Shown: positions 17,574-25,914 of the stretch, one piece after another
Layout of the letters: the number at the start of each line of letters is the position of its first letter
Position numbering within the stretch: position 1 is the stretch's first letter
Position numbers and translations under genes: made by a program
The notes under the pieces: generated by a model
Seen by the model: the letters and a program-made list of their open reading frames with translations, nothing else
Told to the model about the DNA's origin: nothing
Database searches by the model: none
NCBI GenBank assembly: GCA_009911355.1
Contig: QXXE01000011.1
Location: 18,111-82,110 of the forward strand
From: Clostridiaceae bacterium
GTDB lineage: Bacteria; Bacillota; Clostridia; Oscillospirales; Butyricicoccaceae
Direction: 5' to 3'
Length of the DNA: 64,000 nucleotides

Positions 17574-19045
17574 GAAAGCCCCTCCTCTGTGAGCCCTGCC
17601 CTGACATACTGCCAGGCGGGCGCGTCGTTTTCTTCCATCAGCCGCCGCATCAGCGCAAGCAGGCGGCGTTCCTGTTCCGGATCGGATAACGGGTGCTCCT
17701 GCGCAGGGTCTGTGCTGAGGTCAAACAGCAAATCGCGGTTTTCGCCCTCCGCAGTCGACATACATGGATAGAAGCCCCGTGCAATGGGGATTTCCAGCAC
17801 CTTACAGCCCTTTGTAAACCGGAACGGCCCCGTCAGCGCAAGCGCCTGTAATTCATCCGGGGAGCAGCGCGCCCGCTGGCGCAGCGGCAGCAGCGTATAA
17901 TCGTAAAGCGGTACGTCCGGGCGGTCGGCGCGCATCAGGACATAGCGCCCGTCGGTAACGCAGATATGCGCGCCGTGCATCCCGAACAGCGCCGCTTCCC
18001 GGACGGCGCCGCCGCGTTCCATCACCGGCCCCAAATCGTGCCCCTGCATATCCGGCGGCGCCGGGAACCCGAAAAACCCCAGCAGCGTGGGGGCGAGGTC
18101 AACCGTCTGTACCAGCGCATCCCGCGTTTCCCCTGCGCGCCTGGATCTCGGGTCCCAGAGGAACAGCGGCAAATGGGCGATTTCTTCATAAAACGGCGGG
18201 CGGTTCTTGGCCCACCAGCCGTGCTCGCCGAGCAGGAAGCCATGGTCGGTTGTCACGATCAGCATGGTATCCTCCCACAGCCCGTAACGGTCAAAATCGT
18301 CCAGCAGCTGCCCGAGGCAGCGGTCGCAGCGTTCGAGCAGCCTGCCATACTGCTTCCGCGCGTGTGCAGCTGCTTCGGGCGGCTCGCTGACCCGGCTGTA
18401 GGGCGGCCAGTCAAATGGGAGCCCATCGTAATCGTCGGGCGAGCATAATCCCTCCTGCGGCGTGGTAAAGAACGGCTCGTGCGGGTCAAACGGCTCAATA
18501 TGCAGCAGCCATCGGTCGTCTGCATGGTTGTCCCGCAGGAATTCGCGCGACAGGCGGAACACCGTATCCAGCGGCTGCTCCTTCCCCGCGCCAAAGTACA
18601 TGCGGTTTACCACATCCTGCGCGCTCGCCTGCCCGAAATGCGGCAGCAGCTCAGGCGGGCAGGCCCGCGCCTTCCACGGGTCGCCTTCCTGCCCGCGCAC
18701 GCATTCCCACGAATTGTACCGGGTATGATAGGTCGCGCCGCCGTCCTCCCAGTAGTGCTGGTGGTCAGAGATCAGATGGGTATAAACGCCCCCCTGTTTC
18801 AGCAGCTCCGGCATCGAATCGTCAAAGGGTTCCAGCGGCCCCCAGCTGCGGTGCAGGAAATTATACCTGCCGGTGTGCAGCTCCCGCCGCGCAGGCATAC
18901 ACGGCAGCGAGCCGGCATAGCAGCGCCCGAACTGCACGCTGTGTGCGGCCAGCCGCTGGAAATTCGGCGTATCCGTCCACCCGCACCCATACGGGGACAG
19001 GCAGTGCCGGTTTAACGAGTCAAACAGCAAAAGTACAGCTTTCAC
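17570..19045 (-). CDS. Cys-type sulfatase A, no signal peptide
   Basis: A 491-residue S1 sulfatase. The open frame continues far upstream without homology; GTG at 19045 is the likely start because AAAGGAAGGGATCT precedes it and the protein then begins like its paralogues (MKAVLLLFDSLNRH). Signature SLPCMPARREL (C49) and TTDHGFLLGEHG are present. There is no export signal. It is the first gene of the minus-strand locus, so the promoter should lie in 19046-19250. A TACAAT-like element (minus strand, 19137-19132) is the only hint, with no good -35. Confidence 0.9.
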   Translation of the reverse strand: MKAVLLLFDSLNRHCLSPYGCGWTDTPNFQRLAAHSVQFGRCYAGSLPCMPARRELHTGRYNFLHRSWGPLEPFDDSMPELLKQGGVYTHLISDHQHYWEDGGATYHTRYNSWECVRGQEGDPWKARACPPELLPHFGQASAQDVVNRMYFGAGKEQPLDTVFRLSREFLRDNHADDRWLLHIEPFDPHEPFFTTPQEGLCSPDDYDGLPFDWPPYSRVSEPPEAAAHARKQYGRLLERCDRCLGQLLDDFDRYGLWEDTMLIVTTDHGFLLGEHGWWAKNRPPFYEEIAHLPLFLWDPRSRRAGETRDALVQTVDLAPTLLGFFGFPAPPDMQGHDLGPVMERGGAVREAALFGMHGAHICVTDGRYVLMRADRPDVPLYDYTLLPLRQRARCSPDELQALALTGPFRFTKGCKVLEIPIARGFYPCMSTAEGENRDLLFDLSTDPAQEHPLSDPEQERRLLALMRRLMEENDAPAWQYVRAGLTEEGLS

Positions 19046-19285
19046 AGATCCCTTCCTTTCCGCCGCCCAGCCCGTGCTGGTTTCCTGCCGGGGCCAGCCA
19101 GCGCATCTTGCGTTTAAAAGGTTACAGTTTAATTGTAATTTTTCCCATCCGGAACTTCTTTCATTTATCTGATTAGATTTTTTGTTTTCCTGCACGGTTT
19201 GGTATAAAAACATCAAGCCTTTCCAGCATTTCCCGCAGAAAGCGCGAAGGATAACGCAGGATGGCATGGAGGCTGTAAAAAACTC

Positions 19286-19314
19286 TTGACACCCCGGCTG
19301 TGGTGTGATAGAAT
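19286..19314 (+). promoter_or_regulatory. Sigma-A promoter for the membrane protein/Xre pair
   Basis: TTGACA (19286-19291), a 17-bp spacer and TAGAAT (19309-19314), about 48 bp before the ATG at 19362. This is a near-consensus match. It lies in the divergent gap with sulfatase A. Confidence 0.85.
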
Positions 19315-19361
19315 CATGTTGTAAAAAGAATTTGACACTTATTGCCTGAAAGGAGCACCTT

Positions 19362-19637
19362 ATGCATATTGTTTCACAAGTGATTATCCTCCTTCTTTGC
19401 ACCCTGCTGGCCAGTGCCGCCGCGATTATCGCGATGCTGGTTTCCCTGAGCAGGCAAGGGGATGAGCGCCGCCGCATGATCGTCGAAAAAGCAAGCGCCC
19501 GGAGCTTCCTGTATACCGTCGCCCTGCTCCTGCTCTCGGCGCTGGTTATCGGATATGCTGCGCTGGTCTTTCTCGGCATCATCGCCGCCCTTTACGCGAT
19601 AAACCTCGCATATTACAAGAAAAAGTTCGGGGACTGA
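19362..19637 (+). CDS. Small membrane protein upstream of an Xre regulator
   Basis: A 91-residue protein with two or three hydrophobic helices (about 5-28 and 50-83) separated by a basic stretch (SRQGDERRRMIVEKASARS). AAAGGAGC precedes the ATG. The Xre regulator starts 2 bp after its stop. Pairs of a small DUF-type membrane protein and a short Cro/C1 regulator are common in Firmicutes, where the membrane protein may modulate the regulator. I do not recognise a named family. Confidence 0.75.
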   Translation: MHIVSQVIILLLCTLLASAAAIIAMLVSLSRQGDERRRMIVEKASARSFLYTVALLLLSALVIGYAALVFLGIIAALYAINLAYYKKKFGD

Positions 19638-19639
19638 GC

Positions 19640-19840
19640 ATGAAAAACCGGATTAAGGAACTGCGCCTGTCATGCAGGCTTTCGCAGGATGCGCTTGCGA
19701 AAGCCTGCGGCGTCAGCCGCCAGACCATCAATGCAATCGAAAACGACAAATACGACCCGACGCTCGGGCTGGCCTTCCAGCTCGCGTTTGTACTCGGCGT
19801 CACGGTAGACACGCTTTTTGACCCGCAAACCGGCAGCTGA
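19640..19840 (+). CDS. Cro/C1 (Xre) family helix-turn-helix regulator
   Basis: A 66-residue protein made almost entirely of one HTH: LRLSCRLSQDALAKACGVSR then QTINAIENDKYDPTLGLAFQ, ending LGVTVDTLFDPQTGS. It matches the YozG-like subgroup of short Xre regulators. It starts 2 bp after the membrane protein gene and shares its promoter. Likely a self-regulating repressor; the target is unknown. Confidence 0.9.
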   Translation: MKNRIKELRLSCRLSQDALAKACGVSRQTINAIENDKYDPTLGLAFQLAFVLGVTVDTLFDPQTGS

Positions 19841-19878
19841 CCGCCGGCCCACAAAATTGCAAAAACCCCGCTGCTTAC

Positions 19879-19913
19879 AAAAAATGCACTGCCCATCCGG
19901 ACAGTGCATTTTC
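19879..19913. terminator. Bidirectional intrinsic terminator
   Basis: AAAATGCACTG and CAGTGCATTTT pair perfectly across a 10-nt loop (CCCATCCGGA). It lies between the Xre gene (+) and the last gene of the purine operon (-) and can serve both. Confidence 0.85.
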
Positions 19914-19945
19914 CTGTTATAAAGAACCGATTGACACCCTATTGT

Positions 19946-20473
19946 TTATCCCATCCGCGGGAACAGCTCCTGGTCGATTGCGGCCCGCAGCGGCATCCCG
20001 GTGAACCCGACCGTCGCAAGCCCATCAATGAAACGCCCGACAGACGCAACCAGCAGCGAAATATTATCCGCAACGAAGGTGATCACCTTCTCAAAATCCA
20101 CGCTGGAATCAAGCAGCGTGTTGTGCTTCAAATAGATTTGCCCGGCATCCGGGAAAAAGCCAAACGAACCAAGCGCGCTGAAATCGTTGCAGTATTCGCA
20201 CGCCCGCTTGGTCTGCTCGGCATACATTTCCGGGACGCTGCCAAACAGGGTTACAAAAAATTGCAGCAGCCCGGTTTCCTCGCTCGGCATTGCGATCGGG
20301 ATAAAGCAGCATTCAATCGTAACGTCCTTTTTCACCTTGCCCATCGCACGGTTCTCGCACCGCAGCATCAGCGGGTTTTCCTCCCCCTGCCGCAGCAGCT
20401 CCGCGCGGAAGCCGTTCTGGTTCAGCACATCGGCCATGCAGCTTAAAATGCGCTCCTGCATTGCTTTTTCCAT
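19946..20473 (-). CDS. Conserved hypothetical protein, last gene of the purine operon
   Basis: A 175-residue soluble protein starting 10 bp after purD's stop, so probably in the same transcript. There is no signal peptide or membrane helix. The mix of an N-terminal helix (MQERILSCMADVLNQNGF), a beta-rich middle and a C-terminal helix (FEKVITFVADNISLLVASV) resembles YbjN or type III secretion chaperone-like folds, but that is a fold impression only. I do not recognise the family and see no catalytic motif. Confidence 0.65.
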   Translation of the reverse strand: MEKAMQERILSCMADVLNQNGFRAELLRQGEENPLMLRCENRAMGKVKKDVTIECCFIPIAMPSEETGLLQFFVTLFGSVPEMYAEQTKRACEYCNDFSALGSFGFFPDAGQIYLKHNTLLDSSVDFEKVITFVADNISLLVASVGRFIDGLATVGFTGMPLRAAIDQELFPRMG

Positions 20474-20483
20474 GTCCTGTCCC

Positions 20484-21734
20484 TCACTTTACCCCAATAT
20501 CATTGCGGAAATGCGCATTTTCAAACGAAATCCGGTGCACATCACCGTATGCTTTCTGAATCGCTTCCTCGAGCGTCGGCGCGGTTGCCGTCACGCCCAG
20601 CACACGCCCGCCGTTCGTAACGGTCTGCCCATCCTTTACGGCTGTCCCGGCATGGTAGACAAAGGAATCCTGCACCCGGTCAAGCCCTGTAATGGGTTTC
20701 CCCTTTGCATAGCTCTTCGGGTAGCCGCCGGACGCCATCACGACACAGCAGGCAGCCTCATCCTTCCAGCGGATGTCCATTTCATCCAGCCGCCCGTCAA
20801 TCACCGCGTTAAAAATGTCATACAAATCCGAATCCAGCCGCGAAAGGACCGCCTGCGTCTCCGGGTCGCCAAACCGGGCGTTGTACTCGATCACGCGCGG
20901 CCCCTTTGGGGTCAGCATCAGGCCGAAATAGAGCACGCCTTGGAAACGCCTGCCCTCCGCCGCCATGGCCGCAACCGTCGGCTGAAAGATTTTCTCCATG
21001 CATTCCGCCGCAACCGCTTCGGTATAAAACCGCGAGGGCGAAAACGCACCCATACCGCCGGTGTTCGGGCCCTCGTCGTGGTCATAGGCGCGCTTGTGGT
21101 CCTGCGCGGACGGCATGGTTTTCAGTGTTTTCCCATCCACAAATGCCAGCACGGAGACCTCCGGCCCGGTCAGGTATTCCTCAATCACAACCCGTGCGCC
21201 CGCCTTGCCAAAAGTACCGCCGTCGACCGCGTCCTTTACCGCTGCAACCGCGTCCTCCTCGGTCATTGCGACGGTAACGCCCTTGCCAAGCGCCAGCCCG
21301 TCAGCCTTGACGACAATGGGCGCGCCCTTCTCCCGGATATATGCGGCAGCTTCGCCGGAATCTTCAAAAACGGCATATTCTGCCGTCGGAATCCCGTATT
21401 TTTTCATCAGGTCTTTTGCAAAGGATTTTGACCCTTCGATCACCGCCGCATTTGCGCGGGGGCCAAATGCCCGCACGCCCGCAGCCTCCAGAGCGTCGAC
21501 CATCCCCAACGCCAGCGGGTCGTCGGGCGCAACCATCACAAGGTCGGGCTTTTGCTCCTTCGCGAACGCGACGACGCCTTCGATATCGGTTGCGCCAAGC
21601 GGTACGCATTCCGCGATAGACGCGATCCCGGCGTTCCCGGGCGCGCACCAGATATGGCTCACCTTCGGGCTCTTCGCGAGCGCGACGCAAATCGCGTGCT
21701 CCCGCCCGCCGGAGCCGATCACTAACACTTTCAC
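20484..21734 (-). CDS. purD: Phosphoribosylamine--glycine ligase
   Basis: A 416-residue GAR synthetase (ATP-grasp), step 2 of purine synthesis: phosphoribosylamine + glycine + ATP to GAR. The N-terminus KVLVIGSGGREHAI is diagnostic. HKRAYDHDEGPNTGGMGAFS (around residue 215) and RFGDPETQAVL are conserved ATP-grasp segments. Start chosen as GTG at 21734, preceded by GGGAGG; the longer frame has no homology. It follows the AICAR transformylase gene by 56 bp in the purine operon. Confidence 0.95.
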   Translation of the reverse strand: MKVLVIGSGGREHAICVALAKSPKVSHIWCAPGNAGIASIAECVPLGATDIEGVVAFAKEQKPDLVMVAPDDPLALGMVDALEAAGVRAFGPRANAAVIEGSKSFAKDLMKKYGIPTAEYAVFEDSGEAAAYIREKGAPIVVKADGLALGKGVTVAMTEEDAVAAVKDAVDGGTFGKAGARVVIEEYLTGPEVSVLAFVDGKTLKTMPSAQDHKRAYDHDEGPNTGGMGAFSPSRFYTEAVAAECMEKIFQPTVAAMAAEGRRFQGVLYFGLMLTPKGPRVIEYNARFGDPETQAVLSRLDSDLYDIFNAVIDGRLDEMDIRWKDEAACCVVMASGGYPKSYAKGKPITGLDRVQDSFVYHAGTAVKDGQTVTNGGRVLGVTATAPTLEEAIQKAYGDVHRISFENAHFRNDIGVK

Positions 21735-21790
21735 AGGAAAACCTCCCAAAATTTCTGCTGTGCCGCGGCGCCTGCCGGACGGCGTCTGTA

Positions 21791-22966
21791 TCAATGGTGG
21801 AACAGGCGGATACCTGTAAAGGCCATAACCATGCCATACTTGTCGGCAGTCTCAATGACATTGTCGTCGCGTATGGAGCCGCCCGGCTGCGCGATATACT
21901 GCACGCCCGACTTGCGCGCACGCTCCACGTTGTCCCCAAACGGGAAGAACGCGTCCGAACCGACCGTAACGCCTTCCTGGGTCGCGATCCAGGCTTTTTT
22001 CTCCTCCGGCGTCAGAACCTCGGGGCGCGTCTTGAAGACCGACTGCCATGCGCCGTCCGCCAGGACGTCCTCGTACTCGTCCGAAATATAGATATCAATC
22101 GCGTTGTCACGGTCAGGGCGGCGGATTTTATCCACGAACTGCAGCCCCATCACCTTCGGATGCTGCCGCAGGAACCAGTTATCGGCCTTTTGCCCGGCAA
22201 GGCGCGTGCAGTGGATCCGGCTTTGCTGGCCTGCGCCGACGCCGACCGTCTGCCCGTTTTTCACATAGCAGACCGAATTGGACTGCGTATATTTCAGTGT
22301 GATCAGCGCGACGATCATATCCATTTTCGCGGCTTCCGGCAGCTCCGTGTTCTTGGTCACGATATTTTTCAGCATTTCCCCGTCGATTTTCAGGTCATTG
22401 TGCCCCTGCTCAAAGGTGATGCCGAAAATGTCGCGGCGCTCAATGGGTGCGGGCTCATAGGCCGGGTCGATCTGCACCACATTGTACCCGCCCTTGCGCT
22501 TGGTTTTGAGGATTTCCAGCGCTTCCGCGCTGTAGGACGGGGCAATAATGCCGTCCGACACCTCGGACGCAAGCATACGGGCTACATCCGCGTCGCATTC
22601 ATCCGAAAGCGCAACCCAGTCGCCATAGGAGCACAGGCGGTCGGCCCCGCGCGCCCGTACATAAGCGCACGCGATGCTGGAAAGCTCATGGTCGGTTTCT
22701 GTGAAGTACATTGCCTTGTCGGTATCGCTCAGCGGGTAGCCCAGCGCCGCGCCTGCCGGCGACACATGCTTAAACGATGCGGCGCTTGCCCAGCCGGTCG
22801 CCGCTTTCAGCTCACGCACCAGCTGCCAGGAATTGAACGCATCCAGGAAGTTGATATACCCCGGCTTGCCATTGAGCACCGTGATCGGCAGCTCTCCCTC
22901 CTTCATAAAAATGCGCGAGGGCTTCTGGTTGGGGTTACAGCCATATTTCAGTTCCAGTTCGGTCAT
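21791..22966 (-). CDS. Stand-alone AICAR formyltransferase (PurH C-domain-like)
   Basis: A 391-residue protein containing the AICAR transformylase part of PurH without the N-terminal IMP cyclohydrolase (MGS-like) domain. It begins ELKYGCNPNQKPSRIF and contains SFKHVSPAGAALG (the KH motif of the transformylase), CSYGDWVALSD, YTQSNSVCYVKNGQTVGVGA, and ends with AFFPFGDNVERARKSG and AQPGGSIRDDNVI. It would convert AICAR plus formyl-THF to FAICAR. A PurO-type IMP cyclohydrolase is encoded 12 bp upstream, supplying the missing activity. RBS AAAGGAGC precedes the ATG. Confidence 0.92.
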   Translation of the reverse strand: MTELELKYGCNPNQKPSRIFMKEGELPITVLNGKPGYINFLDAFNSWQLVRELKAATGWASAASFKHVSPAGAALGYPLSDTDKAMYFTETDHELSSIACAYVRARGADRLCSYGDWVALSDECDADVARMLASEVSDGIIAPSYSAEALEILKTKRKGGYNVVQIDPAYEPAPIERRDIFGITFEQGHNDLKIDGEMLKNIVTKNTELPEAAKMDMIVALITLKYTQSNSVCYVKNGQTVGVGAGQQSRIHCTRLAGQKADNWFLRQHPKVMGLQFVDKIRRPDRDNAIDIYISDEYEDVLADGAWQSVFKTRPEVLTPEEKKAWIATQEGVTVGSDAFFPFGDNVERARKSGVQYIAQPGGSIRDDNVIETADKYGMVMAFTGIRLFHH

Positions 22967-22978
22967 ATTCCGCTCCTT

Positions 22979-23686
22979 TCAGGCGTGTTTGTTGATGATA
23001 ACGATATCTTCTTCCCCGCTTGCCAGATCGACATAATTGACATACAGCGACACCTTGTTATCGTCGTTCAGGCTGGCCCAAAGCAGGTCTGCAAAGGCTT
23101 TCGCGTCGGGCGCGTCGCAGGCAACCAGACGCGGCTCCCCTTCAAAGGACGGCAGCGGGTCGAGGTTTTCCTGATAGGTGTGGATAAAATGCCCCTGCCC
23201 CGCGATCGGCGCGTCGTATTCGTAGAAAAAGCGGTGGTTGCAGGAAGGGTCGCCGTCCGCCGATTTCAAAATAGACAGCTTATAGCTGCCGTCGCTCAGC
23301 AGCACGCCCGAAATGCGCGGCGTATAATTCGGTGGGTCAGGCTCAAAGCAGCGGGTACGCAGCGCGTGCGCATAGCACTTGCCAGCCGCCATCTGATCAC
23401 GGATCGTATCGGTCTGGTCGCCGTTGGTCACGATCAGGCAGCTGCCCGTCCTGCGCACCGGATGGTAGATAATCAGCGACGGGTCGGTCATCTTCGACTC
23501 GTCAAAGGCGCGGGTACGGATGCCGTCCTCTGTTTTCTCGAAAATGCGGTTGCGGCTGTTTTCACTGCGCCCCATAATGAAGTAGGCAGCCACTGCCTTC
23601 CGCCCGTCGGCCGACCGGCCCAGCAGGATGCCCCGCCCCGGGTATGCGTGCCCGCGCAGCAATTTGTCAATCCTTTTTAGCTCCAT
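22979..23686 (-). CDS. purO: Archaeal-type IMP cyclohydrolase
   Basis: A 235-residue protein of the PurO family, which closes FAICAR to IMP, the last step of purine synthesis. Recognisable stretches are YPGRGILLGRS, IMGRSENSRNR, YTPRISGVL and EGEPRLV. It replaces the N-domain of bifunctional PurH, which is absent from the neighbouring transformylase. The start at 23686 has no good ribosome binding site, unlike its neighbours; it is preceded by an AT-rich stretch of unclear origin, so the upstream context may have been rearranged. It is 12 bp from the transformylase gene. Confidence 0.88.
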   Translation of the reverse strand: MELKRIDKLLRGHAYPGRGILLGRSADGRKAVAAYFIMGRSENSRNRIFEKTEDGIRTRAFDESKMTDPSLIIYHPVRRTGSCLIVTNGDQTDTIRDQMAAGKCYAHALRTRCFEPDPPNYTPRISGVLLSDGSYKLSILKSADGDPSCNHRFFYEYDAPIAGQGHFIHTYQENLDPLPSFEGEPRLVACDAPDAKAFADLLWASLNDDNKVSLYVNYVDLASGEEDIVIINKHA

Positions 23687-23689
23687 ACT

Positions 23690-24111
23690 TAATCAACCAT
23701 GCCTTTCTGCCGCATCCAAAGGTGATTTGATATCGATTTAGATACAGCGGTTTCAATATTTTTACTTGACGATTGAGCGCCCGCCTATCTCCATTGCTAA
23801 CATGCGTTTATTTTTCCCTTTCCCCACGATAAACGGGAAAACCCGGTTGATGATATCGGGCGGTATCATCATGGCCGAGGTCTGTAACGATCTAAACATC
23901 ACAAAGAAAGATGCTGCTGCTATGTTTTCCAGGATTGATCTATCAAATCCAGCAAAGAACTTGTTAAAAAATCACTATAAAAATCGTATCCTATCCATCA
24001 AGCTTTGCTTCAAACAGCTTCGTATAAAGCGCTTGCCAGCGAAAGCAAAAAAGCGATACCGAACCAGATCCCCTCCCCGAAAGGGAGTTTCTGTTGGAAA
24101 GCAATTGTTTT
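23690..24111. other. AT-rich island interrupting the purine operon
   Basis: About 420 bp with visibly lower GC than the flanking genes and no gene I can support. The minus strand has several short open stretches in different frames: one ends MLAMEIGGRSIVK near 23776, one ends NHLWMRQKGMVD near 23699, and one ends FLLSLASALYEAV near 24019. The plus strand has an open frame from 23766 that contains ITKKDAAAMFSRIDLSNPA before running into the antisense of purN. These look like remnants of one or more foreign genes. A TTTACTTGACGA string near 23762 resembles a -35 but has no -10. Confidence 0.45.
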
Positions 24112-24744
24112 TCAGCCTACATCCAAGATATTCACAAGGTTGCCTTGCGTTTGCAGCCGCCCTTCGCAGAACAGGGAAACCGCCCGCGGCAGCAGCTGCC
24201 ACTCGGCTTCCTCCATCACGCGCCGCTGAAGCGTTTCCGGCGTGTCCCCCGGCTGGACCGCAACCGCCTTTTGCAGGATGATCGCGCCGCCGTCCACCAC
24301 CTCGGAAACAAAGTGGACAGTCGCGCCGGTCACCTTCACGCCTTTCGCAAGCGCGGCCTCATGCACATGCAGCCCGTAAAACCCCGGCCCGCAGAACGAG
24401 GGGATCAGCGACGGATGGATATTGATAATGCGCCCCTCGAAGCGGCGGCAGAATGCGGGGGAAAGCACGGTCATAAACCCTGCGAGCACGACCAGCCCGA
24501 TGCCCAGCTGTTCCAGCATCTCTGCAAGTGCTTCGCCATAGGCTTCGGCCGACCCAAAATCGCGGCGGCGCAGCACATAACTCGGGATAAACGCGCACTT
24601 CGCACGTTCCAGCGCATATGCATCCGGACTTGACGAAATCACCGCCGAGATCTCCCCATTCCGGATTTCCCCGCGTGTCTCTGCATCAATCAGCGCCTGG
24701 AGGTTGGTTCCGCCGCCTGAAACCATGACTGCGATTTTAACCAT
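24112..24744 (-). CDS. purN: Phosphoribosylglycinamide formyltransferase
   Basis: A 210-residue GAR transformylase that adds a formyl group from 10-formyl-THF to GAR. Motifs: IAVMVSGGGTNLQALIDA at the N-terminus, the active-site NIHPSLIPSF (Asn/His), and TGATVHFVSEVVDGGAIILQ with the catalytic Asp. The ATG at 24744 is favoured over TTG at 24750 because AAGGAA lies 9 nt upstream of the ATG and too close to the TTG. It follows purM by 132 bp. Confidence 0.95.
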   Translation of the reverse strand: MVKIAVMVSGGGTNLQALIDAETRGEIRNGEISAVISSSPDAYALERAKCAFIPSYVLRRRDFGSAEAYGEALAEMLEQLGIGLVVLAGFMTVLSPAFCRRFEGRIINIHPSLIPSFCGPGFYGLHVHEAALAKGVKVTGATVHFVSEVVDGGAIILQKAVAVQPGDTPETLQRRVMEEAEWQLLPRAVSLFCEGRLQTQGNLVNILDVG

Positions 24745-24876
24745 GATCAATCGTTCCTTTTATCTATATTTTTGCTTGCCGGGGTTTTACGCCTGCGGGA
24801 GCGGACAAAGGGCGGTCCCCCATGCGCCCGCAGACATGCGGCAGGGATAGAAACGCCCGGCAGGCCCAGTATCCGC

Positions 24877-25914
24877 TCAGCGCAGCGTTACGCCCTTTTC
24901 CCCGGCGATACACGTGCCAATGAGATAGCCCTTTTCCCCGGCGGCCTCCACTGCGGCGAGCGCCTGATCCGCGTCTTCCTTTGCAACGGCGACAACCAGC
25001 CCGGCGCCCATGTTGAAGGTATTGTACATATCACGTTCCGGGATTTTGCCCGCCTTCTCGATCAGCCCGAAGATCGGCGGTACCGGCAGCGCCGCCCGTT
25101 CGATCTCGGCATGGATGCCCTCGCCGAGCATGCGCGGGATGTTCTCATAGAAGCCGCCGCCTGTAATATGGCTGACCGCGCGCACGTCGCAGGACGCGGC
25201 CAGGCTCTGGATGGTCTTGACATAGATCTTCGTCGGGGTCAGCAGCTCTTCCCCGAGCGTTTTCCCCAGCTCATCGATATATTTGCGCACCGACTTTTCG
25301 TTGATCCCAAGCGTTTTCCGCACCAGCGAATACCCATTGGAATGTACGCCCGAGGACGCCACGCCAATCAGCACATCCCCGGCTGCCAGCCGCGAGCCGT
25401 CGATCATTTTTTCCCGGTCAACGATACCGACCGAAAAACCGGCAACGTCGTACTCATTATCGGGATAAAACCCCGGCATTTCCGCAGTCTCGCCGCCAAT
25501 CAATGCACAGCCTGCCTGGCGGCAGCCCTCGGCGATGCCCGAAACGATCTGCGCGATCTTCGCCGGGTAATTCTTCCCCACCGCAATGTAATCCAGGAAA
25601 AACATGGGCGACGCGCCGCAGCACGCGATATCGTTGACGCACATCGCCACCGCGTCAATGCCGACCGTGTCATGCTTATCCATCAGGAACGCCAGCTTGA
25701 GCTTGGTGCCCACGCCGTCGGTGCCGGAAACCAGGATCGGGTCCTTCATGCCCTCGACCGGCGGGCGGAACAGCCCGCCAAAGCCGCCCAACGACCCGAT
25801 CACGCCTTTGGTGAAGGTCGACTCGACGTGCGGCTTCATCAGCTTGACGGCTTCGTAGCCCGCAGTTACGTCTACGCCTGCGGCCTTGTAGCTTTCAGAA
25901 CGGCTTTCAGTCAT
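24877..25914 (-). CDS. purM: Phosphoribosylformylglycinamidine cyclo-ligase
   Basis: A 345-residue AIR synthetase: FGAM + ATP to AIR. It begins [20 protein letters not shown] and contains [34 protein letters not shown] and [12 protein letters not shown], all typical of PurM. The ATG overlaps purF's stop as ATGA, so translation is coupled. The reaction needs FGAM from PurL, which is not in this window. Confidence 0.96.
   Translation of the reverse strand: MTESRSESYKAAGVDVTAGYEAVKLMKPHVESTFTKGVIGSLGGFGGLFRPPVEGMKDPILVSGTDGVGTKLKLAFLMDKHDTVGIDAVAMCVNDIACCGASPMFFLDYIAVGKNYPAKIAQIVSGIAEGCRQAGCALIGGETAEMPGFYPDNEYDVAGFSVGIVDREKMIDGSRLAAGDVLIGVASSGVHSNGYSLVRKTLGINEKSVRKYIDELGKTLGEELLTPTKIYVKTIQSLAASCDVRAVSHITGGGFYENIPRMLGEGIHAEIERAALPVPPIFGLIEKAGKIPERDMYNTFNMGAGLVVAVAKEDADQALAAVEAAGEKGYLIGTCIAGEKGVTLR

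Noticed and set aside
17570..19582. A 670-residue version of sulfatase A with an N-terminal extension
   Set aside because: The extra ~180 residues show no homology, and a GTG with a good ribosome binding site sits at the start of the sulfatase fold.
16011..23680. Long plus-strand frames opposite the sulfatases and the purine genes (586 and 628 codons)
   Set aside because: They mirror real genes on the other strand, have His/Arg/Gln-rich composition typical of antisense frames and no recognisable domain.
23757..23800. Promoter from the TTTACTTGACGA string, identical to that at 38223
   Set aside because: There is no -10 element at a proper distance here, unlike the copy at 38227.
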